NCBI RefSeq assembly: GCF_016798245.1
Contig: NZ_JAEUZA010000008.1
Span: forward strand, 1-64,000
Direction of reading: 5' to 3'
Length of the DNA: 64,000 nucleotides
Source of the DNA: Alkalicoccobacillus gibsonii
GTDB taxonomy: Bacteria > Bacillota > Bacilli > Bacillales > Bacillaceae_D
The notes below the pieces were generated by a model. That model was not told the origin of the DNA and ran no database searches. It was given only the letters and a program-made list of their open reading frames with translations. Shown here one piece after another: positions 29,807 to 46,020 of the stretch. Within the stretch, counting starts at the first letter, position 1; each line of letters opens with the position of its first letter. The translations under genes and the position numbers were made by a program.

Positions 29807-29852
29807 TCAAAAAGCAGGATTAAAGAGCGTAGCGATTTAACCTGACTTTTTG
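29807..29852 (+). terminator. Hairpin with T-rich arm between rpsG and fusA
   Basis: Three helical segments stack (29809-29814 with 29846-29851; 29816-29818 with 29841-29843; 29820-29824 with 29836-29840). The 3' arm ends in CTTTTT. It looks like a weak terminator or attenuator inside the operon. Confidence 0.5.
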
Positions 29853-29888
29853 TACATCATCTAACCGTTGAGGAAGGAGAAATACACT

Positions 29889-31967
29889 ATGGCAAGAGAG
29901 TTCTCCTTAAAAGATACGCGTAATATCGGAATCATGGCTCATATTGATGCCGGTAAAACAACTGCAACTGAGCGTATCCTGTTTTACACAGGGCGTGTTC
30001 ATAAAATCGGTGAGACTCACGAAGGTGCTTCTCAAATGGACTGGATGGCGCAAGAGCAAGAGCGTGGTATTACAATCACGTCTGCTGCGACAACAGCTCA
30101 ATGGAAAGGCCATCGTATTAACATCATCGATACACCAGGACACGTAGACTTCACAGTTGAGGTTGAACGTTCACTTCGCGTATTGGATGGGGCTGTAGCG
30201 GTACTAGATGCACAATCAGGTGTTGAACCGCAAACAGAAACTGTATGGCGTCAAGCAACTACTTATGGTGTTCCTCGTGTAGTATTCGTCAATAAGATGG
30301 ATAAAACCGGTGCAGATTTCATGTACTCTGTTGGAACGCTTCGTGATCGTTTGCAAGCAAACGCTCACCCAATTCAATTACCAATCGGTGCAGAAGATGA
30401 TTTCACTGGAATCATTGACCTAATCGAAATGGAAGCTCACATCTACAAAGATGACCTTGGTAAGGAGTGGGAAACAACTGAAATTCCTGCTGAGTATAAA
30501 GAACAAGCAGAGAAACTTCATGAGTCATTAATCGAAGCAGTAGCTGAGCTTGATGAAGAATTAACTATGAAGTATCTTGAAGGTGAAGAGATTACTAAGG
30601 ACGAGCTTAAAGCTGCAATCCGTAAAGGAACTTGTAACGTTGAATTCTATCCTGTAATCTGTGGTTCGGCATTTAAGAACAAAGGTGTTCAGCTTATGCT
30701 TGATGCTGTTCTTGCTTACCTACCATCACCACTTGATGTTCGCGCGATCACTGGTCACATTCCTGATTCTGAAGAAGAAGTTACTCGTGAGCCAGGCGAT
30801 GATCAACCGTTCTCTGCACTTGCTTTCAAAGTAATGACGGATCCTTATGTTGGTAAACTAACATTCTTCCGTGTTTACTCTGGTACGCTTGATTCTGGTT
30901 CTTATGTTAAGAACTCTACAAAAGACAAGCGTGAGCGTGTAGGACGTATCCTACAAATGCACGCAAACTCACGTGAGGAAATCTCTACGGTTTACTCTGG
31001 TGATATTGCTGCTGCTGTAGGTCTTAAAGATACGACTACTGGTGATACACTATGTGATGAGAAGAACCTTGTTATTTTAGAATCAATGGACTTCCCAGAA
31101 CCAGTTATTCACCTTTCTGTTGAGCCTAAGTCTAAAGCTGACCAAGATAAGATGGGTATGGCATTAGCTAAGCTTGCAGAAGAAGATCCAACATTCAAAA
31201 CGCACACTGACGAAGAAACGGGTCAAACAATCATCGGTGGTATGGGTGAGCTTCACCTTGATATCATTGTTGACCGTATGAAACGTGAATTCAAAGTAGA
31301 AGCGAATGTTGGTGCACCTCAAGTTTCATATCGTGAAACGATTCGCCAATCTGCTCAGGTTGAAGGTAAGTTCGTTCGTCAATCTGGTGGACGTGGACAG
31401 TTCGGTCACGTATGGGTTGAGTTCTCTCCTAACGAAGAGGGCGCAGGCTTTGAATTTGAGAATGGAATTGTTGGTGGGGTTGTTCCTCGTGAATACGTAC
31501 CAGCGGTTCAAGCAGGTATTGAAGAAGCACTTGATAACGGTATGATTGCTGGCTTCCCTGTAATCGACATTAAAGCTCGTCTTTTTGATGGTTCTTACCA
31601 TGATGTCGATTCCAACGAAATGGCCTTTAAGATTGCTGCATCAATGGCTCTGAAAAATGCCAAAACCAAGTGTAACCCGGTTCTTCTTGAGCCACTTATG
31701 AAGGTAGAGATTGTTGTACCTGAAGAGTACATGGGTGACATTATGGGTGATGTTACAGCTCGTCGTGGACGTGTTGAAGGAATGGAAGCACGCGGTAACG
31801 CACAAACCGTTAAAGCGTTTGTACCTCTTGCAGAAATGTTCGGGTATGCAACATCTCTTCGTTCACGCACACAAGGACGCGGTACGTACTCTATGTTCTT
31901 TGATCATTATGAAGAAGTACCGAAGAGTGTCGCAGCTGAAATTATCAAGAAACAAACTGGAGAGTAA
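29889..31967 (+). CDS. fusA: FusA, elongation factor G
   Basis: EF-G drives translocation and, with RRF, ribosome recycling. The 692 residues begin with the G domain: P-loop AHIDAGKT (17-24), switch II DTPGHVD and NKMDK. Domains II to V follow, ending near [19 protein letters not shown] 29889 is preceded by GAGGAAGGAG; the in-frame start at 29868 lies before it. Length is identical to B. subtilis EF-G. Confidence 0.97.
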   Translation: MAREFSLKDTRNIGIMAHIDAGKTTATERILFYTGRVHKIGETHEGASQMDWMAQEQERGITITSAATTAQWKGHRINIIDTPGHVDFTVEVERSLRVLDGAVAVLDAQSGVEPQTETVWRQATTYGVPRVVFVNKMDKTGADFMYSVGTLRDRLQANAHPIQLPIGAEDDFTGIIDLIEMEAHIYKDDLGKEWETTEIPAEYKEQAEKLHESLIEAVAELDEELTMKYLEGEEITKDELKAAIRKGTCNVEFYPVICGSAFKNKGVQLMLDAVLAYLPSPLDVRAITGHIPDSEEEVTREPGDDQPFSALAFKVMTDPYVGKLTFFRVYSGTLDSGSYVKNSTKDKRERVGRILQMHANSREEISTVYSGDIAAAVGLKDTTTGDTLCDEKNLVILESMDFPEPVIHLSVEPKSKADQDKMGMALAKLAEEDPTFKTHTDEETGQTIIGGMGELHLDIIVDRMKREFKVEANVGAPQVSYRETIRQSAQVEGKFVRQSGGRGQFGHVWVEFSPNEEGAGFEFENGIVGGVVPREYVPAVQAGIEEALDNGMIAGFPVIDIKARLFDGSYHDVDSNEMAFKIAASMALKNAKTKCNPVLLEPLMKVEIVVPEEYMGDIMGDVTARRGRVEGMEARGNAQTVKAFVPLAEMFGYATSLRSRTQGRGTYSMFFDHYEEVPKSVAAEIIKKQTGE

Positions 31968-32092
31968 TCGTTCGCGATTGTTTCCGAAAGATTTTTGTTG
32001 TAAGCTAAGGATGATGTACAACCCTTACCGGGCGAACCATCTTTCTTGTTAAAAAATAAATGAATTGTTCAATTAAAGGGAGGAAATGAATC

Positions 32093-33283
32093 ATGGGTAA
32101 AGAAAAATTCGATCGTTCCAAAACACATGCCAATATTGGTACTATTGGACACGTTGACCATGGTAAAACGACATTAACTGCTGCAATTACAACTGTACTT
32201 GCTAAGCGTTCTGGTAAAGGTCAAGCAATGGCGTATGACGCTATTGATGGAGCTCCAGAAGAGCGCGAGCGTGGAATCACAATTTCTACAGCTCACGTTG
32301 AATACGAAACTGACAGCCGTCACTACGCACACGTAGATTGCCCAGGACACGCTGACTATGTTAAAAACATGATCACTGGTGCTGCACAAATGGACGGAGG
32401 AATCCTAGTAGTATCTGCTGCTGACGGTCCAATGCCACAAACTCGTGAGCACATCCTTCTTTCTCGTAACGTAGGTGTACCTGCACTTGTTGTATTCTTA
32501 AACAAATGTGACATGGTAGACGACGAAGAGCTTCTTGAGCTTGTAGAAATGGAAGTACGTGATCTTCTTTCTGAGTATGACTTCCCTGGTGATGACGTTC
32601 CAGTTATCCAAGGTTCTGCACTTAAAGCCCTTCAAGGTGACGCAGACTACGAAGAAAAAATCATCGAGCTTATGAACGCAGTAGATGAGTACATTCCTAC
32701 TCCTCCACGTGACACTGATAAGCCATTCATGATGCCTGTTGAGGACGTATTCTCTATCACTGGTCGTGGTACTGTTGCTACTGGTCGTGTAGAGCGTGGT
32801 CAACTTAACGTTGGTGACGAAGTAGAAATCATCGGTATTGCTGAAGAAGCTAAGAAAACAACTGTAACTGGTGTTGAGATGTTCCGTAAGCTTCTTGACT
32901 ATGCTGAAGCTGGTGACAACATTGGAGCACTACTACGTGGTGTATCTCGTGATGATATCCAACGTGGTCAAGTACTTGCTAAGCCAGGTACAATCACTCC
33001 ACACACAAACTTCACTTCTGAAGTTTATGTACTTTCTAAAGATGAGGGTGGACGTCACACTCCATTCTTCACAAACTACCGTCCTCAGTTCTACTTCCGT
33101 ACAACTGACGTAACGGGTGTTGTACACCTTCCAGAAGGTGTTGAAATGGTAATGCCTGGTGATAACACAGAAATGACTGTTGAGCTTATCTCTCCAATCG
33201 CGATCGAAGAAGGAACTCGTTTCTCAATTCGTGAAGGTGGACGTACAGTTGGATCTGGTGTTGTAGCTTCTATCCAGAAGTAA
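32093..33283 (+). CDS. tuf: Tuf, elongation factor Tu
   Basis: EF-Tu brings aminoacyl-tRNA to the ribosome. The 396 residues have the P-loop GHVDHGKT (19-26), DCPGHAD and NKCDM motifs of the G domain, then two beta-barrel domains. RBS is AAAGGGAGG. Codon use is strongly biased, as expected for one of the most abundant proteins. The 125-base gap after fusA has no clear promoter that I can defend. Confidence 0.98.
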   Translation: MGKEKFDRSKTHANIGTIGHVDHGKTTLTAAITTVLAKRSGKGQAMAYDAIDGAPEERERGITISTAHVEYETDSRHYAHVDCPGHADYVKNMITGAAQMDGGILVVSAADGPMPQTREHILLSRNVGVPALVVFLNKCDMVDDEELLELVEMEVRDLLSEYDFPGDDVPVIQGSALKALQGDADYEEKIIELMNAVDEYIPTPPRDTDKPFMMPVEDVFSITGRGTVATGRVERGQLNVGDEVEIIGIAEEAKKTTVTGVEMFRKLLDYAEAGDNIGALLRGVSRDDIQRGQVLAKPGTITPHTNFTSEVYVLSKDEGGRHTPFFTNYRPQFYFRTTDVTGVVHLPEGVEMVMPGDNTEMTVELISPIAIEEGTRFSIREGGRTVGSGVVASIQK

Positions 33284-33296
33284 TTTCACTAAAGAA

Positions 33297-33330
33297 TAAA
33301 AGCATCCCTCTAAGGGGTGCTTTTTCTTTT
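33297..33330 (+). terminator. Intrinsic terminator after tuf
   Basis: GCATCCC (33302-33308) pairs with GGGGTGC (33314-33320), extended by AAAA/TTTT, then TTTTTCTTTTC. It ends the str operon. Confidence 0.85.
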
Positions 33331-33390
33331 CTCTAAAATACGTTTGGAAAGAATCTAGTTCGACCATCATTACAGTAGAAGAAACGCGAA

Positions 33391-33419
33391 TTTACATCTA
33401 AACGAATCTCTACTATAAT
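33391..33419 (+). promoter_or_regulatory. Promoter upstream of the intergenic repeat element
   Basis: TTTACA (33391-33396) and TATAAT (33414-33419) are 17 bases apart. No gene follows within 500 bases, so its transcript would cross the structured element at 33511-33631 and reach the S10 leader. Confidence 0.6.
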
Positions 33420-33510
33420 ACGTAGGATCTGATAAAACGAGGTTATATAAGAACGATAGGTTTGCACGATATGATTTTCTAATCCAAATTAAATACGAAC
33501 GCACTTACAA

Positions 33511-33631
33511 AGCGGACGGGAAGGGGAGGCCGACTCCTAAGGGAGCAAAGGGCAGGGATGAAATAGAACTGGCAAAGCCAGGACTAGTTCATCGCCCTCC
33601 CTAGGAAAGCGTGCCCCCCTTCCCGGTAGCG
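33511..33631. repeat. Structured, GC-rich intergenic element (dispersed Bacillaceae-type repeat, tentative)
   Basis: The outer arms CGGGAAGGGG (33517-33526) and CCCCTTCCCG (33616-33625) pair perfectly. Inside are CTCC/GGAG (33534-33537 with 33542-33545), GGGC/GCCC (33550-33553 with 33594-33597), GATGAA/TTCATC (33557-33562 with 33588-33593) and CTGG/CCAG (33569-33572 with 33578-33581). It is much more GC-rich than its surroundings. The GACTCCT, GGAAAGCG and TTCATCGCCC pieces resemble a palindromic repeat that I remember as common between genes of Bacillaceae; only one copy is in this window. Confidence 0.6.
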
Positions 33632-33729
33632 ATTGCCTGAACCGCATACTCCTATCACTCATTCTTTATCCTTTATCATGCAGATTCAGAAAAACCCTGC
33701 TCTATCAACAAAATTCTTTTTAAAAAGCC

Positions 33730-33758
33730 TTGCAATTACAGGTCTTAGTCTTTATAAT
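33730..33758 (+). promoter_or_regulatory. Sigma-A promoter of the S10 operon
   Basis: TTGCAA (33730-33735) and TATAAT (33753-33758) are 17 bases apart. Predicted start is near 33765. Confidence 0.85.
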
Positions 33759-33814
33759 AGTAGAAGTGTGCCCAAACTATATTTATCTTGTTCGGATGAA
33801 GAAGAGAAGAAAGT

Positions 33815-34250
<436 letters not shown>

Positions 34251-34336
34251 TAGTTAACTTGCTTTCAAGCGGCTTGGCCGCTCTCGATAAAATGGCAAAC
34301 CAATAAAATGATTTATTAATATAGGAGGTGTAACGG

Positions 34337-34966
34337 ATGACCAAAGGAATCTTAGGTAGAAAAATCGGTATGACTCAGGTATTTGCTGAGAATGGCGAAG
34401 TCATCCCAGTAACAGTAATTGAAGCTGAACCAAACGTGGTTCTGCAAAAGAAAACAGTTGAATCTGATGGTTACGAAGCAATTCAACTTGGATTTGCTGA
34501 CCAAAAGAAAAACAACACTACAAAACCGTCTGAAGCGCATGCAGCAAAAGCTCAAACGACTCCTAAGCGCTACATCAAGGAAATCCGTAACGTTACTCTA
34601 GATGACTATGAAGTCGGACAAGAGCTTAGCGTAACAACTTTTGCAGAAGGCGATGTAGTAGACGTAACTGGAACATCTAAAGGGAAAGGTTTCCAAGGTG
34701 CAATTAAGCGCCATAACCAATCTCGCGGACCGATGTCCCATGGTTCACGTTACCACCGTCGTCCTGGTTCAATGGGTCCTGTTGCTCCAAACCGTGTATT
34801 CAAAGGAAAACTTCTTCCTGGACGTATGGGTGGAGAAACAATTACGATTCAGAACTTGGAAATCGTAAAAGTAGACGCTGAACGTAATCTTTTACTAGTA
34901 AAAGGAAATGTTCCTGGAGCAAGAAAAGGTTATGTAGCAATTCAGTCCGGAGTTAAAGCTAACTAA
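34337..34966 (+). CDS. rplC: 50S ribosomal protein L3
   Basis: L3 reaches the peptidyl transferase centre and is an early assembly protein. The 209 residues begin [16 protein letters not shown] and contain the extended basic loop with [27 protein letters not shown] precedes the ATG. The 86-base gap after rpsJ contains a small hairpin (AGCGGC at 34268-34273 with GCCGCT at 34277-34282) without a T run. Confidence 0.97.
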   Translation: MTKGILGRKIGMTQVFAENGEVIPVTVIEAEPNVVLQKKTVESDGYEAIQLGFADQKKNNTTKPSEAHAAKAQTTPKRYIKEIRNVTLDDYEVGQELSVTTFAEGDVVDVTGTSKGKGFQGAIKRHNQSRGPMSHGSRYHRRPGSMGPVAPNRVFKGKLLPGRMGGETITIQNLEIVKVDAERNLLLVKGNVPGARKGYVAIQSGVKAN

Positions 34967-34995
34967 TCGATTTATAGAAGAAAGGAGGCCACATC

Positions 34996-35619
34996 ATGCC
35001 GAAAGTTACAGTATTTAATCAAACTGGTTCAGAAGTTGGCGATATCGAGCTTGCTGATTCCGTTTTTGGAATTGAACCAAATGAGAGTGTGTTACACGAC
35101 GCAGTAGTTATGCAACAAGCATCTCTACGTCAAGGAACTCACAAAACAAAAGGACGTTCCGAAGTTCGCGGAGGCGGTCGTAAACCATGGCGTCAAAAGG
35201 GTACAGGACGTGCTCGTCAAGGTTCTATCCGTTCACCACAATGGGTTGGCGGTGGAGTTGTTTTCGGACCTACACCACGCAGCTACAGCTTCAAACTTCC
35301 TAAGAAGGTTCGTCGCTTAGCGATCAAATCTGCTTTATCAAGCAAAGTTCAAGCTTCTGATGTTGTTGTACTTGAAGATCTTAAATTTGACGCAATCAAA
35401 ACAAAAGACATGGCAGCTGTCCTGTCTGGACTTTCAATTGCGAAAAAAGCTCTTGTTGTTGTTTCTGACTACAACGAGAACGTAGAACTTTCAAGCCGCA
35501 ATCTTCAAAATGTAACAGTCTTAACTGCTGACGCTGTTAACGTACTTGATGTGCTTAAGCACGACAAGCTAGTTCTAACAAAAGCGGCTGTTGAAAAGGT
35601 AGAGGAGGTGCTTGCATAA
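34996..35619 (+). CDS. rplD: 50S ribosomal protein L4
   Basis: L4 lines the peptide exit tunnel; its loop affects macrolide sensitivity. The 207 residues carry the tunnel loop [18 protein letters not shown] (about 62-79) in the wild-type form. AAAGGAGG precedes the ATG. The TAA stop overlaps the ATG of rplW by one base, so translation is coupled. Confidence 0.97.
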   Translation: MPKVTVFNQTGSEVGDIELADSVFGIEPNESVLHDAVVMQQASLRQGTHKTKGRSEVRGGGRKPWRQKGTGRARQGSIRSPQWVGGGVVFGPTPRSYSFKLPKKVRRLAIKSALSSKVQASDVVVLEDLKFDAIKTKDMAAVLSGLSIAKKALVVVSDYNENVELSSRNLQNVTVLTADAVNVLDVLKHDKLVLTKAAVEKVEEVLA

Positions 35620-35906
35620 TGTCAAACGCTCGTGATATCTTAAAGCGCCCTATCATTACTGAACGTTCAACTGATTTGATGGAAGAAAAGAAATACACTT
35701 TTGAAGTTGATGTTCGTGCGAACAAAACTCAAATCAAATCAGCTGTAGAGGAAATCTTCGAAGTTAAGGTTTCTAACGTAAATACAATTAACTCCAAAGG
35801 GAAGTCAAAACGTTTCGGACGTTACACTGGCTACACGGCTCGCCGTAAAAAAGCTATTGTTACATTAACGCCTGAAAGTAAAGAACTAGACTTCTTTGAA
35901 GGGTAA
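35619..35906 (+). CDS. rplW: 50S ribosomal protein L23
   Basis: L23 sits at the tunnel exit and docks trigger factor and SRP. The 95 residues start [17 protein letters not shown] and keep the [18 protein letters not shown] hairpin. Its RBS (GAGGAGGTG) lies inside the end of rplD. Confidence 0.96.
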   Translation: MSNARDILKRPIITERSTDLMEEKKYTFEVDVRANKTQIKSAVEEIFEVKVSNVNTINSKGKSKRFGRYTGYTARRKKAIVTLTPESKELDFFEG

Positions 35907-35933
35907 CATTAACAAAGAAGGAGGGAATTAAAG

Positions 35934-36764
35934 ATGGCTATTAAAAAGTATAAACCAACCAGTGCCGGTCGTCGTGGAATGTCAGTTTCTGATTTCGCTG
36001 AACTAACGACGGATAAGCCGGAAAAGTCGTTACTAGCTCCTTTACACAAAAAAGGCGGCCGTAACAACCAAGGTAAATTGACTGTACGTCATCAAGGTGG
36101 CGGACACAAACGTCAATACCGTATCATCGATTTCAAACGTAACAAAGATGGAATTCCAGGACGCGTTGCTACGATCGAATATGATCCAAACCGTTCTGCT
36201 AACATTGCGCTTCTTCACTATGCAGATGGTGAAAAACGCTACATCTTAGCTCCAAAAGGCCTTAAGGTCGGAACTGTTGTTGAATCAGGTGCTGAAGCGG
36301 ATATCAAAGTAGGTAACACACTACCTCTTAGCAATATTCCAGTAGGTACTATCATTCACAACATCGAGCTTCGTCCTGGTAAAGGTGGTCAGCTTGTTCG
36401 TTCTGCTGGTGCAGAAGCTCAACTTCTTGGTAAAGAGGGTCAATATGTACTTGTTCGTCTGAACTCAGGTGAAACTCGTTACATCCTATCTACTTGCCGT
36501 GCTACGATCGGTCAAGTTGGTAACCTTGAGCATGAACTTGTGAACATCGGTAAAGCCGGTCGTTCTAGATGGTTAGGTAAACGTCCTACGGTTCGTGGAT
36601 CTGTAATGAACCCGAACGATCACCCACACGGTGGTGGTGAAGGTAGATCTCCAATCGGACGTAAATCTCCAATGTCTCCATGGGGTAAACCAACTCTTGG
36701 ATACAAAACTCGTAAGAAGAACAACCCATCTGACAAGTACATTGTACGTCGTCGCAAAAAATAA
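35934..36764 (+). CDS. rplB: 50S ribosomal protein L2
   Basis: L2 is essential for peptidyl transferase assembly and subunit joining. The 276 residues have the OB-like and SH3-like domains and the C-terminal [20 protein letters not shown] segment with the conserved histidine. GAAGGAGGG precedes the ATG. Standard length. Confidence 0.97.
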   Translation: MAIKKYKPTSAGRRGMSVSDFAELTTDKPEKSLLAPLHKKGGRNNQGKLTVRHQGGGHKRQYRIIDFKRNKDGIPGRVATIEYDPNRSANIALLHYADGEKRYILAPKGLKVGTVVESGAEADIKVGNTLPLSNIPVGTIIHNIELRPGKGGQLVRSAGAEAQLLGKEGQYVLVRLNSGETRYILSTCRATIGQVGNLEHELVNIGKAGRSRWLGKRPTVRGSVMNPNDHPHGGGEGRSPIGRKSPMSPWGKPTLGYKTRKKNNPSDKYIVRRRKK

Positions 36765-36827
36765 CGCGATATGGCTTCGGTTCTCAAACCAGGGAGCCGG
36801 TTGCCAATCACGGAAGGAGGAAATCTC

Positions 36828-37106
36828 ATGAGCCGTAGTTTAAAAAAGGGACCTTTTGTTGATGATCACTTGATGAAAAAAGTTGAAGCTCTTAATGAGA
36901 CTAACGATAAGAAAGTAATCAAGACATGGTCTCGCCGTTCAACGATCTTTCCTGATTTCGTCGGTCACACATTTGCAATTTATGATGGTCGTAAGCACGT
37001 ACCGGTATACGTATCCGAGGATATGGTAGGACACAAGCTTGGCGAATTCGCACCAAGCCGTACTTACAAAGGTCACGCTGCTGACGATAGAAAAACTAGA
37101 CGTTAA
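36828..37106 (+). CDS. rpsS: 30S ribosomal protein S19
   Basis: S19 lies in the 30S head near S13 and the A-site finger. The 92 residues start [18 protein letters not shown] and contain [19 protein letters not shown] 36828 follows AAGGAGG; an in-frame ATG at 36771 lies upstream of this site and is not used in homologues. Confidence 0.96.
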   Translation: MSRSLKKGPFVDDHLMKKVEALNETNDKKVIKTWSRRSTIFPDFVGHTFAIYDGRKHVPVYVSEDMVGHKLGEFAPSRTYKGHAADDRKTRR

Positions 37107-37132
37107 GGATTGAAGAGAGGAGGTTTAAGACC

Positions 37133-37474
37133 ATGCAAGCTAAAGCTGTAGCAAAACAAATTCGTATTGCTCCTCGTAAAGTGCGTTTGGTTATAGACTT
37201 GATTCGTGGCAAAGATGTTGGAGAAGCAGTGGCTATTTTACGTCATACTCCAAAAGCTGCCTCGCCGGTAGTAGAAAAGCTATTGAATTCAGCTATTGCT
37301 AATGCAGAACACAATTACGAGATGGAGCCTAATAATCTTGTTATTAGTGAAGCCTTTGTTGATGAAGGTGTAACTCTTAAACGTTTCCGCCCACGTGCGA
37401 TGGGACGTGCAAGCAAAATTAACAAACGTAGTAGCCATATTACGATTGTTGTAACTGAGAAGAAGGAGGGATAA
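37133..37474 (+). CDS. rplV: 50S ribosomal protein L22
   Basis: L22 lines the exit tunnel opposite L4. The 113 residues start [18 protein letters not shown] and end in the long beta hairpin with [20 protein letters not shown] in wild-type form. AGGAGG precedes the ATG; rpsC starts 4 bases after its stop. Confidence 0.97.
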   Translation: MQAKAVAKQIRIAPRKVRLVIDLIRGKDVGEAVAILRHTPKAASPVVEKLLNSAIANAEHNYEMEPNNLVISEAFVDEGVTLKRFRPRAMGRASKINKRSSHITIVVTEKKEG

Positions 37475-37477
37475 CGC

Positions 37478-38767
<1,290 letters not shown>

Positions 38768-38783
38768 AGAGGAGGTTTGCTAA

Positions 38784-39044
38784 ATGGAACGCAACCAGCG
38801 TAAAGTATATCAAGGTCGCGTTGTTTCCGACAAAATGGATAAAACCATTACGGTACTTGTAGAAACATACAAGAAAGACCGTTTGTACGGAAAACGTGTT
38901 AAGTACTCAAAGAAAATGAAAGCCCATGATGAAGAGAACACTGCGAAAACTGGTGATATCGTTAGAATCATGGAAACTCGTCCGCTTTCAAAGGACAAAC
39001 GTTTTCGTCTAGTAGAAATCGTGGAAGAAGCGGTTATTATTTAA
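38784..39044 (+). CDS. rpsQ: 30S ribosomal protein S17
   Basis: S17 is an OB-fold primary-binding protein of the 30S body. The 86 residues start [21 protein letters not shown] and include the [11 protein letters not shown]-like segment [25 protein letters not shown] precedes the ATG. Confidence 0.96.
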   Translation: MERNQRKVYQGRVVSDKMDKTITVLVETYKKDRLYGKRVKYSKKMKAHDEENTAKTGDIVRIMETRPLSKDKRFRLVEIVEEAVII

Positions 39045-39072
39045 TAAAAGCTCTTGATTTGAAGGGAGGTAA

Positions 39073-39447
<375 letters not shown>

Positions 39448-39483
39448 GTAACGATTGAATGTAAGACCCAGGGAGGTGCAAAT

Positions 39484-39804
39484 ATGTCAAACATGCATGT
39501 CAAAAAAGGTGACACTGTAATCGTGATCGCTGGTAAAGACAAAGGTAAGCAAGGAGTTGTTCTTGAAGCTTTTCCTAAGAAGAGCCGTGTGCTTGTTGAA
39601 GGTGTAAACCTTGTTAAGAAACACGCGAAGCCATCTCAGGATAATCCACAAGGCGGCATCCTTAACCAAGAAGCATCAATTCACTCATCTAACGTGATGC
39701 ACGTTGATCCTAAATCAGGAGAGCGCACACGTATCGGATATAAAGAAGAGAACGGTAAAAAAGTACGGGTTGCAAAACGTTCTGGCGAAGCGCTAGACAA
39801 GTAA
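39484..39804 (+). CDS. rplX: 50S ribosomal protein L24
   Basis: L24 starts 50S assembly. The 106 residues have a KOW motif ([18 protein letters not shown]). ATG 39484 fits GGGAGGTG 5 bases upstream; the alternative ATG at 39493, used as N terminus in some homologues, would have a spacing of 14, so I kept the longer form, three residues more than B. subtilis. Confidence 0.95.
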   Translation: MSNMHVKKGDTVIVIAGKDKGKQGVVLEAFPKKSRVLVEGVNLVKKHAKPSQDNPQGGILNQEASIHSSNVMHVDPKSGERTRIGYKEENGKKVRVAKRSGEALDK

Positions 39805-39832
39805 TCAACACGTCTGAAAGGAGGACCTTTAA

Positions 39833-40372
39833 ATGAGTCGTTTAAAAGAAAAGTACTCTCAGGAAATCGCTCCATCTCTAGTTGAGAAGTTCAAATACAG
39901 CTCAACTATGGCGGTTCCGAAGCTTGATAAAATTGTCATCAACATGGGTGTTGGTGAAGCTGTTTCAAATGCAAAAGCACTTGATAAAGCAGTTGAAGAA
40001 CTAACTGAGATCGCTGGTCAAAAGCCAGTTATCACAAAAGCTAAGAAATCTATCGCTGGTTTTAAACTACGTGAAGGTATGCCAATCGGCGCTAAAGTTA
40101 CACTTCGCGGCCAACGCATGTATGATTTCCTTGATAAATTAGTTAGTGTTTCTCTTCCACGTGTACGTGACTTCCGTGGGATCTCAAAGAAAGCATTTGA
40201 CGGTCGCGGTAACTACACACTTGGAGTTAAAGAACAACTAATTTTCCCTGAAATTAACTACGATAAAGTAGATAAAGTGCGCGGAATGGATATCGTCATC
40301 GTAACGACAGCTCAAACAGATGAGGAAGCACGTGAGTTGCTAACTCAAATGGGTATGCCGTTTCAAAAGTAA
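39833..40372 (+). CDS. rplE: 50S ribosomal protein L5
   Basis: L5 binds 5S rRNA and contacts P-site tRNA. The 179 residues start [16 protein letters not shown] and show [19 protein letters not shown] and the [18 protein letters not shown] loop. GAAAGGAGG precedes the ATG. Confidence 0.97.
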   Translation: MSRLKEKYSQEIAPSLVEKFKYSSTMAVPKLDKIVINMGVGEAVSNAKALDKAVEELTEIAGQKPVITKAKKSIAGFKLREGMPIGAKVTLRGQRMYDFLDKLVSVSLPRVRDFRGISKKAFDGRGNYTLGVKEQLIFPEINYDKVDKVRGMDIVIVTTAQTDEEARELLTQMGMPFQK

Positions 40373-40386
40373 TTAAGTCTTCTTGA

Positions 40387-40587
<201 letters not shown>

Positions 40588-40616
40588 TACCTAGAACGGG
40601 AAGGAGGTAATTAAAC

Positions 40617-41015
40617 ATGGTTATGACAGATCCTATCGCAGATATGCTTACTCGTATTCGTAACGCGAACCTAGTTCGTCATGAGAAGCTTGAGCTGCCT
40701 GCTTCAACAATCAAAAAAGAAATTGCCGATATCTTGAAGCGTGAAGGTTTCATTCGCGATTTTGAATATATCGAAGACAGCAAACAAGGTGTGATTCGTA
40801 TTTTCCTTAAATACGGTTCGACTAACGAGCGTGTAATCACAGGCCTTAAACGTATCAGCAAGCCAGGACTTCGTGTTTATGCTAAAGCTGAGGAACTTCC
40901 TCGCGTACTTGGCGGACTTGGAATTGCGCTTGTATCAACATCAAAAGGCATTATGACAGACAAAGATGCTCGTCAACAGCAAGTCGGTGGAGAAGTACTG
41001 GCTTACGTTTGGTAA
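40617..41015 (+). CDS. rpsH: 30S ribosomal protein S8
   Basis: S8 organises the 16S central domain and in E. coli represses the spc operon. The 132 residues start [18 protein letters not shown] and contain [21 protein letters not shown] precedes the ATG. No S8-operator mimic was identified near rplN-rplE. Confidence 0.97.
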   Translation: MVMTDPIADMLTRIRNANLVRHEKLELPASTIKKEIADILKREGFIRDFEYIEDSKQGVIRIFLKYGSTNERVITGLKRISKPGLRVYAKAEELPRVLGGLGIALVSTSKGIMTDKDARQQQVGGEVLAYVW

Positions 41016-41047
41016 GAGTGTGTTTGAATCGAATGGAGGTGTAATGT

Positions 41048-41584
41048 ATGTCCCGAGTTGGTAGAAAACCAATTGAAGTTCCTGGTGATGTTACAGTTAC
41101 ACTAGAAGGTACTTTTATTAAAGTAAAAGGTCCTAAAGGTGAACTGAGCCGCGATTTGCACCCGGACATGAAAATTAACGTTGAAGAAAAAGAGATCACG
41201 GTTGAACGTCCGTCTGATCAAAAAGAGCACCGTGCTCTTCACGGAACTACACGTAGCTTGATCAATAACATGGTTGAAGGTGTTACTAAAGGCTTCGAGC
41301 GTGGACTTGAGCTTGTAGGTGTAGGTTACCGTGCTTCTAAATCAGGAAACAAACTTGTTCTTAACGTTGGATACTCTCACCCAGTTGAGATCGTACCAGC
41401 TGAAGGTATCGAAGTTGAAGTTCCTTCTAACACAAAAGTAGTTGTAAAAGGGATCGATAAGCAAGCTGTTGGAGCACTCGCTTCTAACATCCGTGCTGTT
41501 CGTCTGCCTGAGCCTTACAAAGGTAAAGGAATTCGCTATGAAGGTGAAAATGTTCGCCGTAAAGAAGGAAAAACTGGTAAATAA
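41048..41584 (+). CDS. rplF: 50S ribosomal protein L6
   Basis: L6 has two similar domains near the GTPase centre. The 178 residues start [18 protein letters not shown] and end with [25 protein letters not shown] (given here as the L6 signature region near 153-178). GGAGGTG precedes the ATG. Confidence 0.97.
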   Translation: MSRVGRKPIEVPGDVTVTLEGTFIKVKGPKGELSRDLHPDMKINVEEKEITVERPSDQKEHRALHGTTRSLINNMVEGVTKGFERGLELVGVGYRASKSGNKLVLNVGYSHPVEIVPAEGIEVEVPSNTKVVVKGIDKQAVGALASNIRAVRLPEPYKGKGIRYEGENVRRKEGKTGK

Positions 41585-41614
41585 TTAATTAGCTAGCGAA
41601 AGGAATGACGTTTA

Positions 41615-41977
41615 ATGATTACGAAGCCGAACAAGAATCAGGCACGTAAGAAAAGACACGCTCACGTTCGTCGCGCCATCACTGGTACGCCTGAACGTCC
41701 ACGTCTTAACGTTTTCCGTTCTTCTAAGCACATTTACGCTCAACTAATTGACGATGTAAATGGTGTGACAGTGGCTCAAGCTTCTTCTCTAGATAAAGAA
41801 CTTGGCCTTGAGAACGGTGCGAACAAAGAAGCAGCTGAAAAAGTTGGTTCTCTAGTAGCAAAACGTGCAGTGGAAAAAGGACACGAAACGATCGTCTTTG
41901 ACCGTGGCGGATATATCTATCACGGACGTGTACAAACACTTGCAGACGCAGCGCGTGAAGCTGGTCTGAAATTCTAA
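41615..41977 (+). CDS. rplR: 50S ribosomal protein L18
   Basis: L18 binds 5S rRNA. The 120 residues have the basic N terminus and the [12 protein letters not shown] and [13 protein letters not shown] motifs. The RBS is a modest AAAGGAATG. Confidence 0.97.
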   Translation: MITKPNKNQARKKRHAHVRRAITGTPERPRLNVFRSSKHIYAQLIDDVNGVTVAQASSLDKELGLENGANKEAAEKVGSLVAKRAVEKGHETIVFDRGGYIYHGRVQTLADAAREAGLKF

Positions 41978-42001
41978 GAAACAGATAAGGAGGGAAAATA
42001 A

Positions 42002-42502
42002 ATGCGTCGTATTGACCCTAATACGTTAGAGCTTGAAGAAAAAGTCGTTACTGTTAACCGTGTAGCGAAAGTTGTAAAAGGCGGACGTCGTTTTCGCTTT
42101 GCTGCACTTGTTGTAGTTGGCGATAAAAACGGACACGTTGGTTTTGGTATGGGTAAAGCTCAGGAGGTTCCTGAAGCAATCCGTAAAGCTGTTGAGGACG
42201 CAAAAAAGAACCTTATCGAGGTTCCAGTTGTAGGTACAACACTTCCTCACCAAATTCTAGGACATTTCGGAGCAGGTAAAGTACTTCTTAAACCAGCTTC
42301 TGAAGGTACTGGAGTTATCGCTGGTGGTCCTGTACGTGCGGTACTTGAACTTGCTGGTGTAGGCGATATCCTATCTAAATCATTGGGATCTAACAACCCA
42401 ATTAACATGGTACGTGCTACAATCCAAGGGCTATCAAACCTAAAACGTGCTGAAGAAGTTGCAAAACTTCGTGGCAAATCCGTAGAAGAACTCTTAGGAT
42501 AA
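42002..42502 (+). CDS. rpsE: 30S ribosomal protein S5
   Basis: S5 controls mRNA unwinding and fidelity. The 166 residues contain the S5 N-terminal domain with [18 protein letters not shown] and the C-terminal domain with [19 protein letters not shown]. The VKGGRR loop, where spectinomycin mutations map, is wild type. AAGGAGGG precedes the ATG. Confidence 0.97.
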   Translation: MRRIDPNTLELEEKVVTVNRVAKVVKGGRRFRFAALVVVGDKNGHVGFGMGKAQEVPEAIRKAVEDAKKNLIEVPVVGTTLPHQILGHFGAGKVLLKPASEGTGVIAGGPVRAVLELAGVGDILSKSLGSNNPINMVRATIQGLSNLKRAEEVAKLRGKSVEELLG

Positions 42503-42516
42503 GGAGGGACATTTAA

Positions 42517-42705
42517 ATGGCTAAGCAATTAGAAATTACCCTCACGCGTAGTTTGATTGGTCGCCCTGAAGATCAGCGCGTTACCGTTAACACGCTAGGC
42601 TTACGTAAAATGCACCAAACGGTTGTTCAACGTGATAACGTTGCGATCCGTGGTATGGTTAATAAAGTAAGTCACTTGGTAACTGTTAAAGAAATCGAAG
42701 CTTAA
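42517..42705 (+). CDS. rpmD: 50S ribosomal protein L30
   Basis: L30 is a small 50S protein. The 62 residues are [17 protein letters not shown] followed by [24 protein letters not shown] lies upstream of the ATG. Confidence 0.96.
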   Translation: MAKQLEITLTRSLIGRPEDQRVTVNTLGLRKMHQTVVQRDNVAIRGMVNKVSHLVTVKEIEA

Positions 42706-42736
42706 TTAGCAATTTTTGAAAGAGGAGGTGTCGACA

Positions 42737-43176
42737 TTGAAACTTCATGAGTTGAAGCCTGCAGAAGGTTCTCGTAAAGTTCGTAATCGCGTGGGCCGAG
42801 GAATTGGTTCTGGAAATGGTAAAACATCTGGTAAAGGCCATAAAGGTCAAAACGCACGTTCTGGTGGCGGAGTTCGTCCAGGATTTGAGGGTGGACAAAA
42901 TCCACTTTACCGTCGTTTACCGAAACGCGGATTTACTAACCGTACTCGTAAAGAGTACTCTGTAATCAGTCTTGATGTACTTAATCGTTTTGACGCTGGT
43001 ACAGAAGTTACACCTGAACTTCTTATCGAGTCTAAAACAGTTAAGAATGTTAAAGACGGAATTAAAGTACTAGGTAATGGTACGCTAGATAAAAAGCTAA
43101 CTGTGAAAGCAAACAAGTTTTCAGCATCAGCAGTTGAAGCGATTGAGGCAGCTGGCGGAAAAACCGAGGTGGTTTA

Positions 43177-43177
<1 letters not shown>
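42737..43177 (+). CDS. rplO: 50S ribosomal protein L15
   Basis: L15 is a late-assembly scaffold protein. The 146 residues start at TTG 42737 ([14 protein letters not shown]), with AGAGGAGGTG 7 to 8 bases upstream; an in-frame earlier start would overlap this site. The glycine-rich [19 protein letters not shown] segment is typical. The TAA overlaps the secY ATG by one base. Confidence 0.96.
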
Positions 43178-45930
<2,753 letters not shown>

Positions 45931-45946
45931 TTTTATCAGTGAATAG

Positions 45947-45975
45947 TCGATTTTAATAGGCTTTAATGTTATTAT
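45947..45975 (+). promoter_or_regulatory. Putative promoter of infA
   Basis: TCGATT (45947-45952) and TATTAT (45970-45975) are 17 bases apart, with TGT before the -10 as extended element. Confidence 0.5.
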
Positions 45976-45984
45976 AGGAATGTT

Positions 45985-46020
45985 AGGGGTTTTTTGTTTC
46001 AAGGAGCAAAACCTCTTTTG
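45985..46020 (+). terminator. Terminator-like hairpin between map and infA
   Basis: AGGGGTTTT (45985-45993) pairs with AAAACCTCT (46008-46016), followed by TTTG. It starts just after the predicted start point of the infA promoter, so it may end the map transcript and at the same time be a 5' hairpin of the infA transcript. Confidence 0.55.

Noticed and set aside
33511-33631. The GC-rich element as a tRNA or known riboswitch
   Set aside because: It has no cloverleaf with CCA-compatible arm and no riboswitch core that I recognise.
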